A DNA stretch of 64,000 nt from Pseudomonas marginalis (GTDB lineage Bacteria; Pseudomonadota; Gammaproteobacteria; Pseudomonadales; Pseudomonadaceae): the NCBI RefSeq assembly GCF_008692035.1, contig NZ_VTFG01000001.1, positions 2,232,001-2,296,000 of the forward strand, read 5' to 3'. Every line of letters starts with the position of its first letter. Positions within the stretch are counted from its first letter, which is position 1. The notes under the pieces were generated by a model that ran no database searches, had not been told where the DNA came from, and saw only the letters and a program-made list of their open reading frames with translations. Positions 50,287-59,363 of the stretch are shown piece after piece. The position numbers were made by a program, and so were the translations under genes.

Positions 50287-50661
50287 TCAGCCGTGGATGC
50301 GTTCGAAGATCTTTTCGATCTTCTCTTTCAAGGCCTGTGCAGTGAATGGTTTGACCACGTAACCGTTGACCCCGGCCTGGGCGGCTTCGATGATCTGTTC
50401 ACGCTTGGCTTCGGCGGTCACCATCAACACGGGAAGGCTGCGCAATTTTTCGTCGGCACGCACGTGGCGCAACAAGTCGATACCGGTCATCCCCGGCATG
50501 TTCCAGTCCGTTACCAGAAAGTCGATGCTCCCGCTGTTGAGGATCGGAATCGCCGTCAGGCCGTCATCCGCCTCGACCGTGTTTGTGAACCCAAGGTCAC
50601 GCAACAGGTTTTTTATGATCCGCCGCATCGTTGAGAAGTCATCAACGATGAGGATTTTCAT
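50287..50661 (-). CDS. cheY: Chemotaxis response regulator CheY
   Basis: A 124-residue single receiver domain. [17 protein letters not shown] gives the acidic pair, [13 protein letters not shown] the phosphoacceptor Asp, VTAEAK the Thr switch, and VVKPF the Lys. It binds the flagellar switch protein FliM. I start at MKILIVDD as in other pseudomonads; a TTG four codons earlier has better GGAGG spacing and remains possible. Confidence 0.95.
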   Translation of the reverse strand: MKILIVDDFSTMRRIIKNLLRDLGFTNTVEADDGLTAIPILNSGSIDFLVTDWNMPGMTGIDLLRHVRADEKLRSLPVLMVTAEAKREQIIEAAQAGVNGYVVKPFTAQALKEKIEKIFERIHG

Positions 50662-50775
50662 GTTCTTGTCCAATTCGACCTCCAAGCAGTCTTAAACGCG
50701 CCCAGCACCTGGACGCGCCATTTCAATCAACAGGCATTACACAAAAAGGACTGCCAAGGGCACCACGGCCCGAGC

Positions 50776-50800
50776 CCGCGAAGGCCTATCACCTTCGCGG
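50776..50800. terminator. Stem-loop between fliA and cheY
   Basis: CCGCGAAGG and CCTTCGCGG form a perfect 9-bp stem around 7 nt, 32 bp after fliA. No T-run follows. It may be a partial terminator that separates the fliA and cheY transcripts. Confidence 0.5.
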
Positions 50801-50831
50801 TATCGCTTTGCAATGCTCCCCACACTGCCTG

Positions 50832-51572
50832 TCAGCGCGCTCGCCACTCTCCCAGACGCCCCCGCAAGCGGGCCGCGCACTGGCTATGCAACTGGCTGAC
50901 ACGGGATTCGCTGACCCCCAGGACCTCACCGATTTCCTTGAGGTTCAGCTCTTCGTCGTAGTACAGCGCCAATACCAACCGCTCACGCTCCGGCAAGTTG
51001 GCAATGGCGTCCGCCAACGCACCCTGGAAACGCTCATCTTCCAGGTCACGGGACGGCTCCATATGCGCGCTCGCGCCGTCCTCGTGCAGCCCTTCGTGTT
51101 CGCCGTCCTGCAACAGGTCGTCGAAACTGAACAGGCGGCTGCCCAAGGTATCGTTCAAAATCCCGTAATAATCGTCGAGACTCAATTGGAGTTCGGCCGC
51201 AACTTCGTGATCTTTAGCGTCGCGACCGGTTTTTGCTTCAATTGCACGAATTGCGTCACTGACCATGCGTGTATTGCGGTGCACCGAACGCGGCGCCCAG
51301 TCACCCTTGCGCACTTCGTCGAGCATCGCGCCACGGATGCGGATCCCCGCATACGTCTCGAAGCTCGCGCCCTTGCTCGCGTCGTACTTGGTCGACACTT
51401 CGAGCAGGCCGATCATGCCCGCCTGGATCAGGTCTTCGACCTGGACGCTGGCGGGCAGGCGTGCCAGCAGGTGATAGGCGATGCGCTTGACCAGTGGCGC
51501 ATAGCGCTCGATCAACTCGCCCTGGCTGTCACGGGCAGATTTCTTGTAAGCGTTATAGCCGTTCGCTGTCAT
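50832..51572 (-). CDS. fliA: Flagellar sigma factor FliA (sigma-28)
   Basis: 246 residues. Region 2 reads LVKRIAYHLLARLPASVQVE, DLIQAGMIGLLEVSTKYD and SFETYAGIRIRGAMLDEVRK. Region 4 ends with LKEIGEVLGVSESRVSQLHS. It transcribes late flagellar and chemotaxis genes after FlgM export. The start MTANGYNAYK overlaps the fleN stop by 4 nt; longer upstream frames do not look like FliA. Confidence 0.96.
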   Translation of the reverse strand: MTANGYNAYKKSARDSQGELIERYAPLVKRIAYHLLARLPASVQVEDLIQAGMIGLLEVSTKYDASKGASFETYAGIRIRGAMLDEVRKGDWAPRSVHRNTRMVSDAIRAIEAKTGRDAKDHEVAAELQLSLDDYYGILNDTLGSRLFSFDDLLQDGEHEGLHEDGASAHMEPSRDLEDERFQGALADAIANLPERERLVLALYYDEELNLKEIGEVLGVSESRVSQLHSQCAARLRGRLGEWRAR

Positions 51573-52402
51573 AGCACCGGTCCTGCACTCGTCTGATGCA
51601 CCAATCGCTCGACGAAAAACTCCAGATGCCCCCGAGGGTTGGCAGGCAACGGCCAGGTATCGACCTTCTGGGCAATAGCCTTGAACGCCAATGCGCACTT
51701 GGAACGAGGGAATGCTTCGTAGACTGCACGCTGCTTTTGCACAGCCTTGCGCACACACTCGTCGTAGGGAACTGCACCGACGTATTGTAAGGCGACATCG
51801 AGAAAGCGATCCGTGACCTTGGTCAACTTGGCGAACAGGTTGCGGCCTTCCTGCGGGCTCTGGGCCATGTTGGCCAGGACGCGGAAGCGGTTCATGCCGT
51901 AGTCACGGTTAAGCAGTTTGATCAGGGCGTAGGCGTCGGTGATCGAGGTGGGTTCATCGCAGACCACCAGCAAGACTTCCTGCGCCGCGCGCACGAAGCT
52001 GACCACGGACTCGCCGATCCCGGCGGCGGTGTCGATCACCAGCACGTCGAGGTTGTCGCCGATGTCACTGAATGCCTGGATCAGGCCGGCATGCTGCGCC
52101 GGGCTCAGGTGCACCATGCTCTGGGTACCGGAGGCGGCCGGCACGATGCGGATCCCGCCAGGGCCCTGGAGCAGCACGTCGCGCAGCTCACAGCGCCCCT
52201 CGATCACATCGGCCAGGGTATGTTTGGGCGTCAGTCCCAGCAGAACGTCGACGTTCGCCAGCCCCAGGTCAGCATCCAGCAGCATGACGCGACGGCCAAG
52301 CTCTGCCAGGGCCAGGGACAAATTCACTGACACGTTAGTTTTCCCGACGCCACCTTTGCCGCCGGTCACCGCGATCACCTGTACGGGATGCATGCTGCCC
52401 AT
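51569..52402 (-). CDS. fleN: Flagellar number regulator FleN (FlhG)
   Basis: A 277-residue MinD-like ATPase that limits flagella to one per pole and restrains the master regulator FleQ. Walker A is GGKGGVGKTNVSVNL, with LLDADLGLANVDVLLG and the Walker B in VLVIDTAAGIG. The C-terminal helix (HLEFFVERLV) could contact the membrane. A second ATG three codons on is possible. Confidence 0.95.
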   Translation of the reverse strand: MGSMHPVQVIAVTGGKGGVGKTNVSVNLSLALAELGRRVMLLDADLGLANVDVLLGLTPKHTLADVIEGRCELRDVLLQGPGGIRIVPAASGTQSMVHLSPAQHAGLIQAFSDIGDNLDVLVIDTAAGIGESVVSFVRAAQEVLLVVCDEPTSITDAYALIKLLNRDYGMNRFRVLANMAQSPQEGRNLFAKLTKVTDRFLDVALQYVGAVPYDECVRKAVQKQRAVYEAFPRSKCALAFKAIAQKVDTWPLPANPRGHLEFFVERLVHQTSAGPVL

Positions 52403-52507
52403 TTTATTTCTTTACCTTGTCTTGCTTAGACGCAGGCTACATGGCTTGGCCGCGTGAGTCGCTTGCAGACCATCGATGTAGGTACATTTCACGGTGTTCA
52501 TCGCACC

Positions 52508-53824
52508 TCAACCCACCCGTTTTGCAGGCTTGTGGTAAAGGTCGGCGAACATATCGGCCATCGCTTCCTCGCTAGGCTCTTCTTGCATTTGCACGCTGAC
52601 GGCGCGGCTGACCAGTTGATGACGGCGCGGCAGATGCAAATCATCCGGGATCCGCGGCCCGTCGGTCAGGTAGGCAACCGGTAGTTCATGGCTGATAGCC
52701 AGGCTCAACACTTCGCCCAGGCTGGCGGTTTCATCCAGTTTAGTCAGGATGCAGCCGGCCAGACCGCAACGCTTGTAGCTATGGTACGCAGCGGTAAGAA
52801 CCTGTTTCTGGCTGGTGGTTGCAAGCACCAGGTAATTTTTCGACTTGATGCCACGCCCCGCCAGGCTTTCCAGTTGCAGGCGCAACGCCGGATCGCTGGC
52901 CTGCAGGCCGGCGGTGTCGATCAGCACCACGCGCTTGCGCAGCAATGGATCGAGCGCGTTGGCCAGGGACTGGCCCGGGTCGACGTGGGTGACCGGTACA
53001 TTGAGGATACGGCCCAGGGTCTTGAGCTGTTCCTGGGCGCCGATGCGATAGCTGTCCATGCTCACCAGCGCGATGTTGTTCGCGCCGTACTTGAGCACAT
53101 AGCGCGCCGCCAGCTTGGCCAGCGTGGTGGTCTTGCCCATGCCGGCAGGGCCGACCATGGCGATCACACCGCCCTCTTCCAGGGGTTCGATTTCCGGGGT
53201 GGCGATCATCCGCGCCAGGTGGGCCAGCAACATGCGCCAGGCCTGGCGAGGCTCTTCGATTTCGGTGGTCAGGGCCAGCAGGTCGCGGGACAACGGGCCG
53301 GACAGGCCGATGCGTTGCAGGCGGCGCCACAGGTTGGCCTGGTGCGGTTTGCTGCCTTGCAGTTGGGTCCAGGCCAGCGAACCCAGTTGCACTTCCAGCA
53401 ATTCGCGCAGGCCGTTGAGTTCAAAACGCATCGAGTCGAAGACGCGCTGGTCGACTGCGGCGGCCGGGGCTGGCGCGGCAGGACGCGGCGGTTCGATGAA
53501 TGTTGGCTCAACCAGCGGCTCGGCGGCGGTCAGCGGCAGGCCGGCGAACAACTGGCGATTGGTGGAGGCATCGCTGTCGCCACGCATGCTCAGCTCAGCC
53601 TGGGCCGAGACGATGCGCGAAGCGGTCTTGCGCAGCTCGTCTTCGAGTTCCATGTTCGGCACACGCGGCGCCAATGCCGAGGGGGTGTAGTCCAGGGCAG
53701 CCGTCAGCTCGACACCGCCGGCAATACGACGATTACCGATAATCGCGGCATCGGCGCCCAGCTCATCGCGGACCAGTTTCATGGCCTGACGCATATCGGC
53801 GGCGAAAAAACGCTTAACTTGCAT
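52508..53824 (-). CDS. flhF: Flagellar placement GTPase FlhF
   Basis: 438 residues of the SRP-type GTPase family. The N-terminal basic region (QVKRFFAADMRQAMKLVRDE) leads to a long variable segment (about 60-170). The NG domain follows, with P-loop GPAGMGKTTTLAKLAARYV, DSYRIGAQEQL, DTAGLQASD, and TKLDETASLGEVLS. It sets the site of the polar flagellum, together with FleN. Confidence 0.95.
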   Translation of the reverse strand: MQVKRFFAADMRQAMKLVRDELGADAAIIGNRRIAGGVELTAALDYTPSALAPRVPNMELEDELRKTASRIVSAQAELSMRGDSDASTNRQLFAGLPLTAAEPLVEPTFIEPPRPAAPAPAAAVDQRVFDSMRFELNGLRELLEVQLGSLAWTQLQGSKPHQANLWRRLQRIGLSGPLSRDLLALTTEIEEPRQAWRMLLAHLARMIATPEIEPLEEGGVIAMVGPAGMGKTTTLAKLAARYVLKYGANNIALVSMDSYRIGAQEQLKTLGRILNVPVTHVDPGQSLANALDPLLRKRVVLIDTAGLQASDPALRLQLESLAGRGIKSKNYLVLATTSQKQVLTAAYHSYKRCGLAGCILTKLDETASLGEVLSLAISHELPVAYLTDGPRIPDDLHLPRRHQLVSRAVSVQMQEEPSEEAMADMFADLYHKPAKRVG

Positions 53825-53836
53825 AACCCACTACCC

Positions 53837-55966
53837 TCAGCCGTTGGGCCCTACTGTCGCGACGATAGTCACTTGCTTGTTGTCAGGAATTTCCTGATAA
53901 GCCAAAACGTGCAAATTCGGTACTGCCAGACGTCCAAACCGCGACAACATCGCCCGGACCGGACCCGCCACCAGCAGAATCACCGGTTGGCCCTGCATTT
54001 CCTGGCGCTGTGCGGCGTCGATCAACGAACGCTGCAGTTTCTCAGCCATGCTTGGCTCCAGCAGAACGCCCTCTTCCTGGCCTTGTCCTGCCTTCTGAAT
54101 ACTATTGAGCAATATCTGTTCCAACCTTGGCTCCAAGGTGATCACAGGCAGCTCGGAGTCAAGCCCTACAATGCTTTGCACGATTGCGCGGGACAATCCG
54201 ACACGCACCGCCGCCACCAGCGCGGCGGTATCTTGACTCTTGGCGGCATTGTTGGCGATAGCCTCGGCAATGCTGCGAATGTCGCGTACCGGCACCTGTT
54301 CGGCCAGCAGCGCCTGCAGCACCTTGAGCAGTTGCGACAACGACAGCACGCCCGGCACCAGCTCTTCTGCCAGTTTTGGCGAGGCCTTGCCCAGCAAGCC
54401 CATCAATTGCTGGACTTCTTCGTGGCCGATCAGCTCGTGGGAGTGCTTGTACAGGATCTGGTTGAGGTGGGTGGCGACCACGGTGCTGGCGTCCACCACG
54501 GTGTAGCCCAGGGACTGCGCCTGGCTGCGCTGGCTGATTTCGATCCACACCGCCTCCAGGCCAAAAGCCGGATCTTTGGCGGTAATGCCGTTGAGGCTGC
54601 CGAATACCTGGCCGGGGTTGATTGCCAGCTCGCGGTCCGGGTAGATCTCGGCTTCAGCCAGAATCACGCCCATCAGGGTCAGGCGGTAGGCACTCGGGGC
54701 CAGGTCGAGGTTGTCGCGGATATGCACGGTGGGCATCAGGAAGCCCAGGTCCTGGGACAGCTTCTTGCGCACGCCCTTGATCCGCGCGAGCAACTGGCCG
54801 CCCTGGTTGCGGTCCACCAGCGGAATCAAGCGGTAGCCGACTTCCAGGCCGATCATGTCGATCGGGGTCACGTCGTCCCAGCCCAACTCCTTGGTTTCCT
54901 GGGCGCGGGCCGGGGACGGCAGCAGTTCCTGCTGGCGGGCGATCTCTTGCTGAGCCTGGACCTTGACCGCATTCTGCTTTTTCCAGAACAGGTAGGCAGC
55001 GCCGCCGGCCAGGGCCGCCATGCTCAGGAACGACACATGGGGCATGCCCGGCACGATCCCCATGATCGCCATGATGCCGGCCGCCACAGCCAGGGCCTTG
55101 GGCGAGGCAAACATCTGGCGGCTGATCTGCTTGCCCATGTCTTCGGAGCCCGAAGCACGGGTCACCATGATGGCGGCAGCTGTAGATAACAACAGTGATG
55201 GCAATTGCGCCACTAAACCGTCACCGATGGTCAGCAGGGCGTACACCTTGCCCGCATCGCCGAAGGTCATGCCGTGCTGGAAGATCCCGACCGCCATGCC
55301 GCCGATCAGGTTGATGAACAGGATCAGCAGGCCGGCGATGGCGTCACCGCGCACGAATTTGCTGGCACCGTCCATGGAACCGTAGAACTCGGCTTCCTGG
55401 GCGACTTCCAAGCGACGGGTCTTGGCCTGGTTCTGGTCGATCAGGCCGGCGTTGAGGTCGGCGTCGATAGCCATCTGCTTGCCGGGCATGGCGTCGAGGG
55501 TAAAGCGTGCGCTCACCTCGGAAATCCGTCCGGCGCCCTTGGTCACCACCACGAAGTTGATGATCATGAGGATCGCGAACACCACGATACCGACCACGTA
55601 GTTACCGCCGATCACCACCTCACCGAAGGCCTGGATCACCTTACCGGCAGCGGCGTGGCCGTCCTGGCCGTGGAGCATGACCACACGGGTGGACGCCACG
55701 TTCAGCGCCAGGCGCAACAGGGTTGCCACCAGCAGGATCGTCGGGAACACCGCGAAATCCAGCGGCCGCAAGGCGTAGACGCACACCAGCAGGACGACGA
55801 CGGACAGGGCGATGTTGAAGGTGAAGAACACGTCCAGCAGGAACGGCGGCATCGGCAACATCATCATTGCCAGCATGACCAGCAACAACAACGGCACACC
55901 CAGATTGCCCCGCGAGAGGTCAGTCAGGGTGCCACGGGCCGTGCTGAACATTTGAGAGCGATCCAC
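53837..55966 (-). CDS. flhA: Flagellar export gate protein FlhA
   Basis: 709 residues. N-terminal membrane half (about 20-310) with the FHIPEP-family segments FNIALSVVVLLVCVYALRP, LRLALNVASTRV and AIDADLNAGLI, then a linker and the cytoplasmic ring domain. The start is a GTG giving VDRSQMFSTARG, with GAGGAA upstream; the frame runs further 5' but without family character. It energises export with the FliPQR-FlhB gate encoded upstream. Confidence 0.95.
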   Translation of the reverse strand: MDRSQMFSTARGTLTDLSRGNLGVPLLLLVMLAMMMLPMPPFLLDVFFTFNIALSVVVLLVCVYALRPLDFAVFPTILLVATLLRLALNVASTRVVMLHGQDGHAAAGKVIQAFGEVVIGGNYVVGIVVFAILMIINFVVVTKGAGRISEVSARFTLDAMPGKQMAIDADLNAGLIDQNQAKTRRLEVAQEAEFYGSMDGASKFVRGDAIAGLLILFINLIGGMAVGIFQHGMTFGDAGKVYALLTIGDGLVAQLPSLLLSTAAAIMVTRASGSEDMGKQISRQMFASPKALAVAAGIMAIMGIVPGMPHVSFLSMAALAGGAAYLFWKKQNAVKVQAQQEIARQQELLPSPARAQETKELGWDDVTPIDMIGLEVGYRLIPLVDRNQGGQLLARIKGVRKKLSQDLGFLMPTVHIRDNLDLAPSAYRLTLMGVILAEAEIYPDRELAINPGQVFGSLNGITAKDPAFGLEAVWIEISQRSQAQSLGYTVVDASTVVATHLNQILYKHSHELIGHEEVQQLMGLLGKASPKLAEELVPGVLSLSQLLKVLQALLAEQVPVRDIRSIAEAIANNAAKSQDTAALVAAVRVGLSRAIVQSIVGLDSELPVITLEPRLEQILLNSIQKAGQGQEEGVLLEPSMAEKLQRSLIDAAQRQEMQGQPVILLVAGPVRAMLSRFGRLAVPNLHVLAYQEIPDNKQVTIVATVGPNG

Positions 55967-56030
55967 CACCGATATTCCTCGTTTCCTTGAAGCAAACTTT
56001 TGACGCCGGGAGGCGTCCTGGAGGCGGTAT

Positions 56031-56046
56031 TGCAAGAAGCCTTCCA
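56031..56046 (-). promoter_or_regulatory. Possible sigma-54 promoter of flhA
   Basis: The minus strand reads TGGAAGGCTTCTTGCA: GG and GC are exactly 10 nt apart, with a perfect TTGCA block and TGGAA in place of TGGCA. It is 64 bp upstream of the flhA start. Dependence of flhA on RpoN and FleQ is established in P. aeruginosa. Confidence 0.55.
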
Positions 56047-56175
56047 ACTTTGCTTTTGAGGAGGTGGATCGCTGCAGGCGCCCGAGTTCTATCGGATGTA
56101 AACACTCCAACGGTGAGAGAAAGGCTGCTCCCGTCCCACCGTTGGATCCGTTTGCATTTACTGCACGGGACCTTT

Positions 56176-56379
56176 CTATAACGGTCTCACATTGGCCGCC
56201 TGCGGCCCTTTTTGACCCGGAGTCACTTCGTATTCGACTTTTTGCTTTTCATCCAGGCTTTTGAAGCCCGCGCTGTCTATAGCGGAGTAATGGACGAATA
56301 CATCCGCACTGCCGTCGTCGGGAGAAATAAACCCAAACCCCTTCTCCGCGTTAAACCACTTCACCGTGCCCGTTGCCAT
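56176..56379 (-). CDS. Cold-shock protein, CspA family
   Basis: A 67-residue OB-fold RNA-binding protein. Both RNP motifs are intact: KGFGFI (RNP1) and VFVHYS (RNP2), after the usual start [14 protein letters not shown]. It lies between flhA and other minus-strand genes and is not part of the flagellar set. Expression by temperature or growth phase is not predictable from sequence. Confidence 0.95.
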   Translation of the reverse strand: MATGTVKWFNAEKGFGFISPDDGSADVFVHYSAIDSAGFKSLDEKQKVEYEVTPGQKGPQAANVRPL

Positions 56380-56420
56380 TGCCGTTCTCCCTAGATTTCA
56401 CTCAAGAACCTGCGCCGGTG

Positions 56421-56624
56421 TCACAAGATAAGCCTGACCCTTGATGCATACACGCCATCGGGTCGATGGATCATCTGAAGCTCGACCTTCAAACCCACTG
56501 AAAGCCGAACCCCTTGCGAACCGAGCGAATCCACCAACACCACCTCTGCGCGATCATCCAGCACAATCCCCCCCTTGCGGGACTTCGGGTCATAAGATTT
56601 GATCGTTCCCGTCACCACAGCCAT
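56421..56624 (-). CDS. Degenerate cold-shock-domain protein
   Basis: 67 residues that follow the CspA strand pattern (VVTGTIKSYDPKSRKGGIVL, then EVVLVDS, GLKVELQM and YASRVRLIL) but lack the aromatic RNP motifs: KGFGFI is replaced by KGGIVL and VFVHYS by VVLVDS. RNA binding by stacking is therefore unlikely, so it may bind another ligand. The start follows GGGAG. An identical 23-bp element lies upstream of this gene and of the beta-propeller gene, suggesting shared control. Confidence 0.7.
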   Translation of the reverse strand: MAVVTGTIKSYDPKSRKGGIVLDDRAEVVLVDSLGSQGVRLSVGLKVELQMIHRPDGVYASRVRLIL

Positions 56625-56699
56625 CACCACTCCCTGCATCTATTAACAGCGTGCGCGCAGTACCTGATGGTATGGAACCGCGAGAATGGCAGGTTGGCT

Positions 56700-56722
56700 A
56701 CTGTCAAACTTGACAGGTAGGC
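56700..56722. promoter_or_regulatory. 23-bp element with CT-N12-AG palindrome, copy 1
   Basis: Contains the perfect palindrome CTGTCAAACTTGACAG (56701-56716) and continues GTAGGC. The copy at 58155-58177 is identical over all 23 bp. It lies 76 bp before the start of the degenerate cold-shock gene on its strand. TTGACA at the gene-side edge could be a -35 region. The CT-N12-AG form is that of LuxR-type binding sites. Confidence 0.65.
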
Positions 56723-56725
56723 AAG

Positions 56726-56779
56726 GAGTGACGACGAATGGCAGGCCACTCGCCTGCCTCGGCTTTTACGTCGTTACTC
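56726..56779. terminator. Nested stem-loop at the 3' end of the beta-propeller gene
   Basis: An outer pair GAGTGACGACG/CGTCGTTACTC (one mismatch) encloses an inner perfect stem GGCAGGC/GCCTGCC with a 5-nt loop. The outer arm includes the stop codon of the gene. There is no T-run, so termination would be Rho-aided. Confidence 0.45.
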
Positions 56780-58093
56780 GCTGGAGAAGCACACCCACAG
56801 GTCGCCGTTGGACTTCTGGGTTTCCATGCGATGAATGAAGGGTTTGAAAATAGAAATACTGTGATCCAACGTCCAGCCTTGCGCGTCATACACGTCAATC
56901 CGTCCGTGCTCTTCATAGGACCCGGTGTATACCCACTTCCCGTCCGGACTCACGGCCAATGACCGCACAGACAAACGCTGATTCTCCTTCTCTCTGCCGG
57001 TCTTCGTGTCGATGACACTGATAATGTCACCGCCGTATGCATACAGCCGCTGGCCATTGGCACTCAAGGTCAGCCCCCAGGCCGGGTGCTTGGATATTTT
57101 TTCGACGCGCTCACTGACAGGATCGAACCTATAGACCCCAGCCCCTTCGCCCAGCACGCCAAGACAAGCCACATAGACATGGCCGTCGTGCGGATTGCCC
57201 ACGGTGTCGAACGTGATGGCCCCAACCGGTATTTTCTTGATCACTTCCTGCGACGCCCTGTCGACAATGATCAGCGAAGCTTCAGCGTTCCCAGGGCCAC
57301 CCCACGCACCAACATAAATCTGGCCGCCATCGCGACCAAGCACCAGCCCCGTGGCGTATTCCTCAATGACAGCGCCTGGCAATAGCTCTTTTTCCTGCAC
57401 ATCAACGATGAACAAATGGCTATACAGCCAATTGCATGCATATAGAAACCGCCCGTCGGGGCTGAACCCTCCCAGCTTTTCAATGAAGACGGGATAGTTA
57501 TCGACGAGGCTGATTGTCTGAAGATCGATCTTCGCAATGCCATTGACCCATTCGGCATGCAGATACCGGCCATCCGGACTGAACAGAAAACTGCCAATAT
57601 TGCTCTCGATCATATGAACCACTTCGGCGGCCGCCGTGAGGGTGGCAATGCAGGGTTCGACCCTGATATCGATGTTCACATAGACACGTTCATCGTTCTT
57701 CTTCACGGGCACCCCCAAGTACAACAGGCGCTGGGCATGCACGCGGACGATGGCTTGGCGGGTGGCCTGACGCAGGCCCGAGCGACCTTGCTTGACCTGA
57801 TAGCTCAACACATGCCGGCCATGGGTGAGCCGTTCGGCCGCTACCGAAAACTTGATCCCGGCCTGCAGCGGGTCACCTTCGAGCTTATGGCTGGCAATCA
57901 CCTCGCCGTCCAATATCAGCTCAACAGCACTGTCGGCTTGGCCAAAGGTCTCACGCACATGCACATCGAGACCTTTGTTCGGATAAAAGCCGTGCTGGGC
58001 AGCCTGCTTGTCGACCGCATTGCCGGGACGTCGCCGCTGGCCAGGAAGGTTGATCGCAAGGAGAGGAAGGGGTTTGGTTGAGGAGCCGCTCAT
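56774..58093 (-). CDS. Lone beta-propeller (YVTN/YncE-like) protein with Ig-like N-terminus
   Basis: 439 residues without signal peptide or membrane helix. Residues about 30-120 look like an Ig/bacterial adhesin-type beta domain (VELILDGEVIASHKLEG, GRHVLSYQVKQG). From about 160 there are repeated blades with F-SPDGRYLHAEW, FSPDGRFLYACNW, VAVSPDGKWVYTGS-like AVSPDGKWVYTGS, and VYVACLGV, typical of seven-bladed YVTN propellers. Base composition is lower in GC than the flanking flagellar genes, which suggests acquisition. It interrupts the flhB-flhA block. Function is unknown. Confidence 0.78.
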   Translation of the reverse strand: MSGSSTKPLPLLAINLPGQRRRPGNAVDKQAAQHGFYPNKGLDVHVRETFGQADSAVELILDGEVIASHKLEGDPLQAGIKFSVAAERLTHGRHVLSYQVKQGRSGLRQATRQAIVRVHAQRLLYLGVPVKKNDERVYVNIDIRVEPCIATLTAAAEVVHMIESNIGSFLFSPDGRYLHAEWVNGIAKIDLQTISLVDNYPVFIEKLGGFSPDGRFLYACNWLYSHLFIVDVQEKELLPGAVIEEYATGLVLGRDGGQIYVGAWGGPGNAEASLIIVDRASQEVIKKIPVGAITFDTVGNPHDGHVYVACLGVLGEGAGVYRFDPVSERVEKISKHPAWGLTLSANGQRLYAYGGDIISVIDTKTGREKENQRLSVRSLAVSPDGKWVYTGSYEEHGRIDVYDAQGWTLDHSISIFKPFIHRMETQKSNGDLWVCFSSE

Positions 58094-58154
58094 GGGGGGA
58101 AATCCCTCTGCATGGATGGGAATCCCATGTAACGCTCAGAAGTGCCAGCTCACA

Positions 58155-58177
58155 ACTGTCAAACTTGACAGGTAGGC
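58155..58177. promoter_or_regulatory. 23-bp element with CT-N12-AG palindrome, copy 2
   Basis: The identical partner of 56700-56722, with palindrome CTGTCAAACTTGACAG at 58156-58171. It is 62 bp before the start of the beta-propeller gene. Beyond the repeat, the two promoter-side flanks keep weaker similarity (for example GGCACTTCT and GTTACAT against GCCATTCT and GTTCCAT). Confidence 0.65.
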
Positions 58178-58223
58178 GGCATTTACCGACAGACTGAAAC
58201 ACCGCAAGCACGACAACCCTGCC

Positions 58224-59360
58224 TCAGGAATCGCGACGCAACTCCGGCGGGATCGGCAGATCCTTGAGCGGATCCGGGCGCTTGCCCTTGCCCGCGCGGT
58301 ATTGGCGAATCTGATAGACATACGCCAACACCTGGGCCACGGCCAGGTACAACCCCGCCGGGATTTCCTGGTCAAGGTCGGTGGAGTAGAAGATCGACCG
58401 CGCCAGCTCCGGCGACTCCAGCAGCAGGATGTCGTGGGCCACGGCGATTTCGCGGATTTTCAACGCGGTAAAGTCGCTGCCCTTGGCCAGCAGCATCGGT
58501 GCGCCGCCCTTCTCCGGGTCGTACTTGAGGGCCACGGCGTAGTGGGTCGGGTTGGTGATGACCACGTCGGCGTCGGGCACCGAGGCCATCATCTTGCGCT
58601 GGGACATTTCCCGCTGCAGCTGGCGGATGCGCTGCTTGACCTCGGGGCGGCCTTCCTGGTCCTTGTGCTCGTCGCGCACTTCCTGCTTGGTCATCAGCAG
58701 TTTCTTGTGGCTTTCCCACAACTGGATCGGCGCATCCACCGCCGCGATGATGATCAGTCCGGCGGCCATCCACAGCGCACTCCAGCCCACCACCTGCACG
58801 CTGTGGATGATCGCCGACTCCAGGGGTTCATGGGCGATGCGCAGCAAGTCGTCGATGTCGGACGACAACACCATCAGCGCCACGAACAGAATCAGGATGA
58901 ACTTGGCCAGGGCCTTGAGCAGCTCCACCAGGGCCTTGGCGGAAAACATGCGCTTGAGACCGGCCGCAGGGTTCATGCGGCTGAACTTGGGCGCCATGCT
59001 GCCGGCGGCGAACAGCCAGCCGCCGAGGGCGACCGGGCCGATCAGCGCGGCCAGCAGCAGGGTGATCAGGATCGGCTGCACCGCCAATATCGCGATCTTG
59101 CCCGAGTGCAGCAGGTATTGACCCATGGAGCCAGGGTTGAGCAGCACATCGCGGGGCAAGGTGAAGTTGTGCTTCATCAGCTCCATCAAGTCCAGCGCCA
59201 GGCCACCGCCATAGATCAGCAAGGCACCGGCTCCGGCCATCATGGTCGCAACGGTATTGAGTTCCTTGGAACGGGCAATCTCGCCCTTTTCCCTGGAGTC
59301 CTTTTTACGTTTCTCCGTGGGGTCTTCTGTCTTGTCCTGACCACTCTCGCTCTCGGCCAT
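58224..59360 (-). CDS. flhB: Flagellar export switch protein FlhB
   Basis: 378 residues. After a charged N-terminus (KTEDPTEKRKKDSREKGEIA) come four membrane helices and a cytoplasmic domain with the self-cleavage motif NPTH in DVVITNPTHYAVALKYD. It switches export from hook to filament proteins. The last of the fliL-flhB run; it begins 3 bp after fliR. Confidence 0.95.
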   Translation of the reverse strand: MAESESGQDKTEDPTEKRKKDSREKGEIARSKELNTVATMMAGAGALLIYGGGLALDLMELMKHNFTLPRDVLLNPGSMGQYLLHSGKIAILAVQPILITLLLAALIGPVALGGWLFAAGSMAPKFSRMNPAAGLKRMFSAKALVELLKALAKFILILFVALMVLSSDIDDLLRIAHEPLESAIIHSVQVVGWSALWMAAGLIIIAAVDAPIQLWESHKKLLMTKQEVRDEHKDQEGRPEVKQRIRQLQREMSQRKMMASVPDADVVITNPTHYAVALKYDPEKGGAPMLLAKGSDFTALKIREIAVAHDILLLESPELARSIFYSTDLDQEIPAGLYLAVAQVLAYVYQIRQYRAGKGKRPDPLKDLPIPPELRRDS

Positions 59361-59363
59361 GGC

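Noticed and set aside
56700..58177. Composite transposon or IS flanked by direct repeats
   Set aside because: No transposase gene, no terminal inverted repeats at the outer ends, and each repeat has a promoter-like position before a gene.
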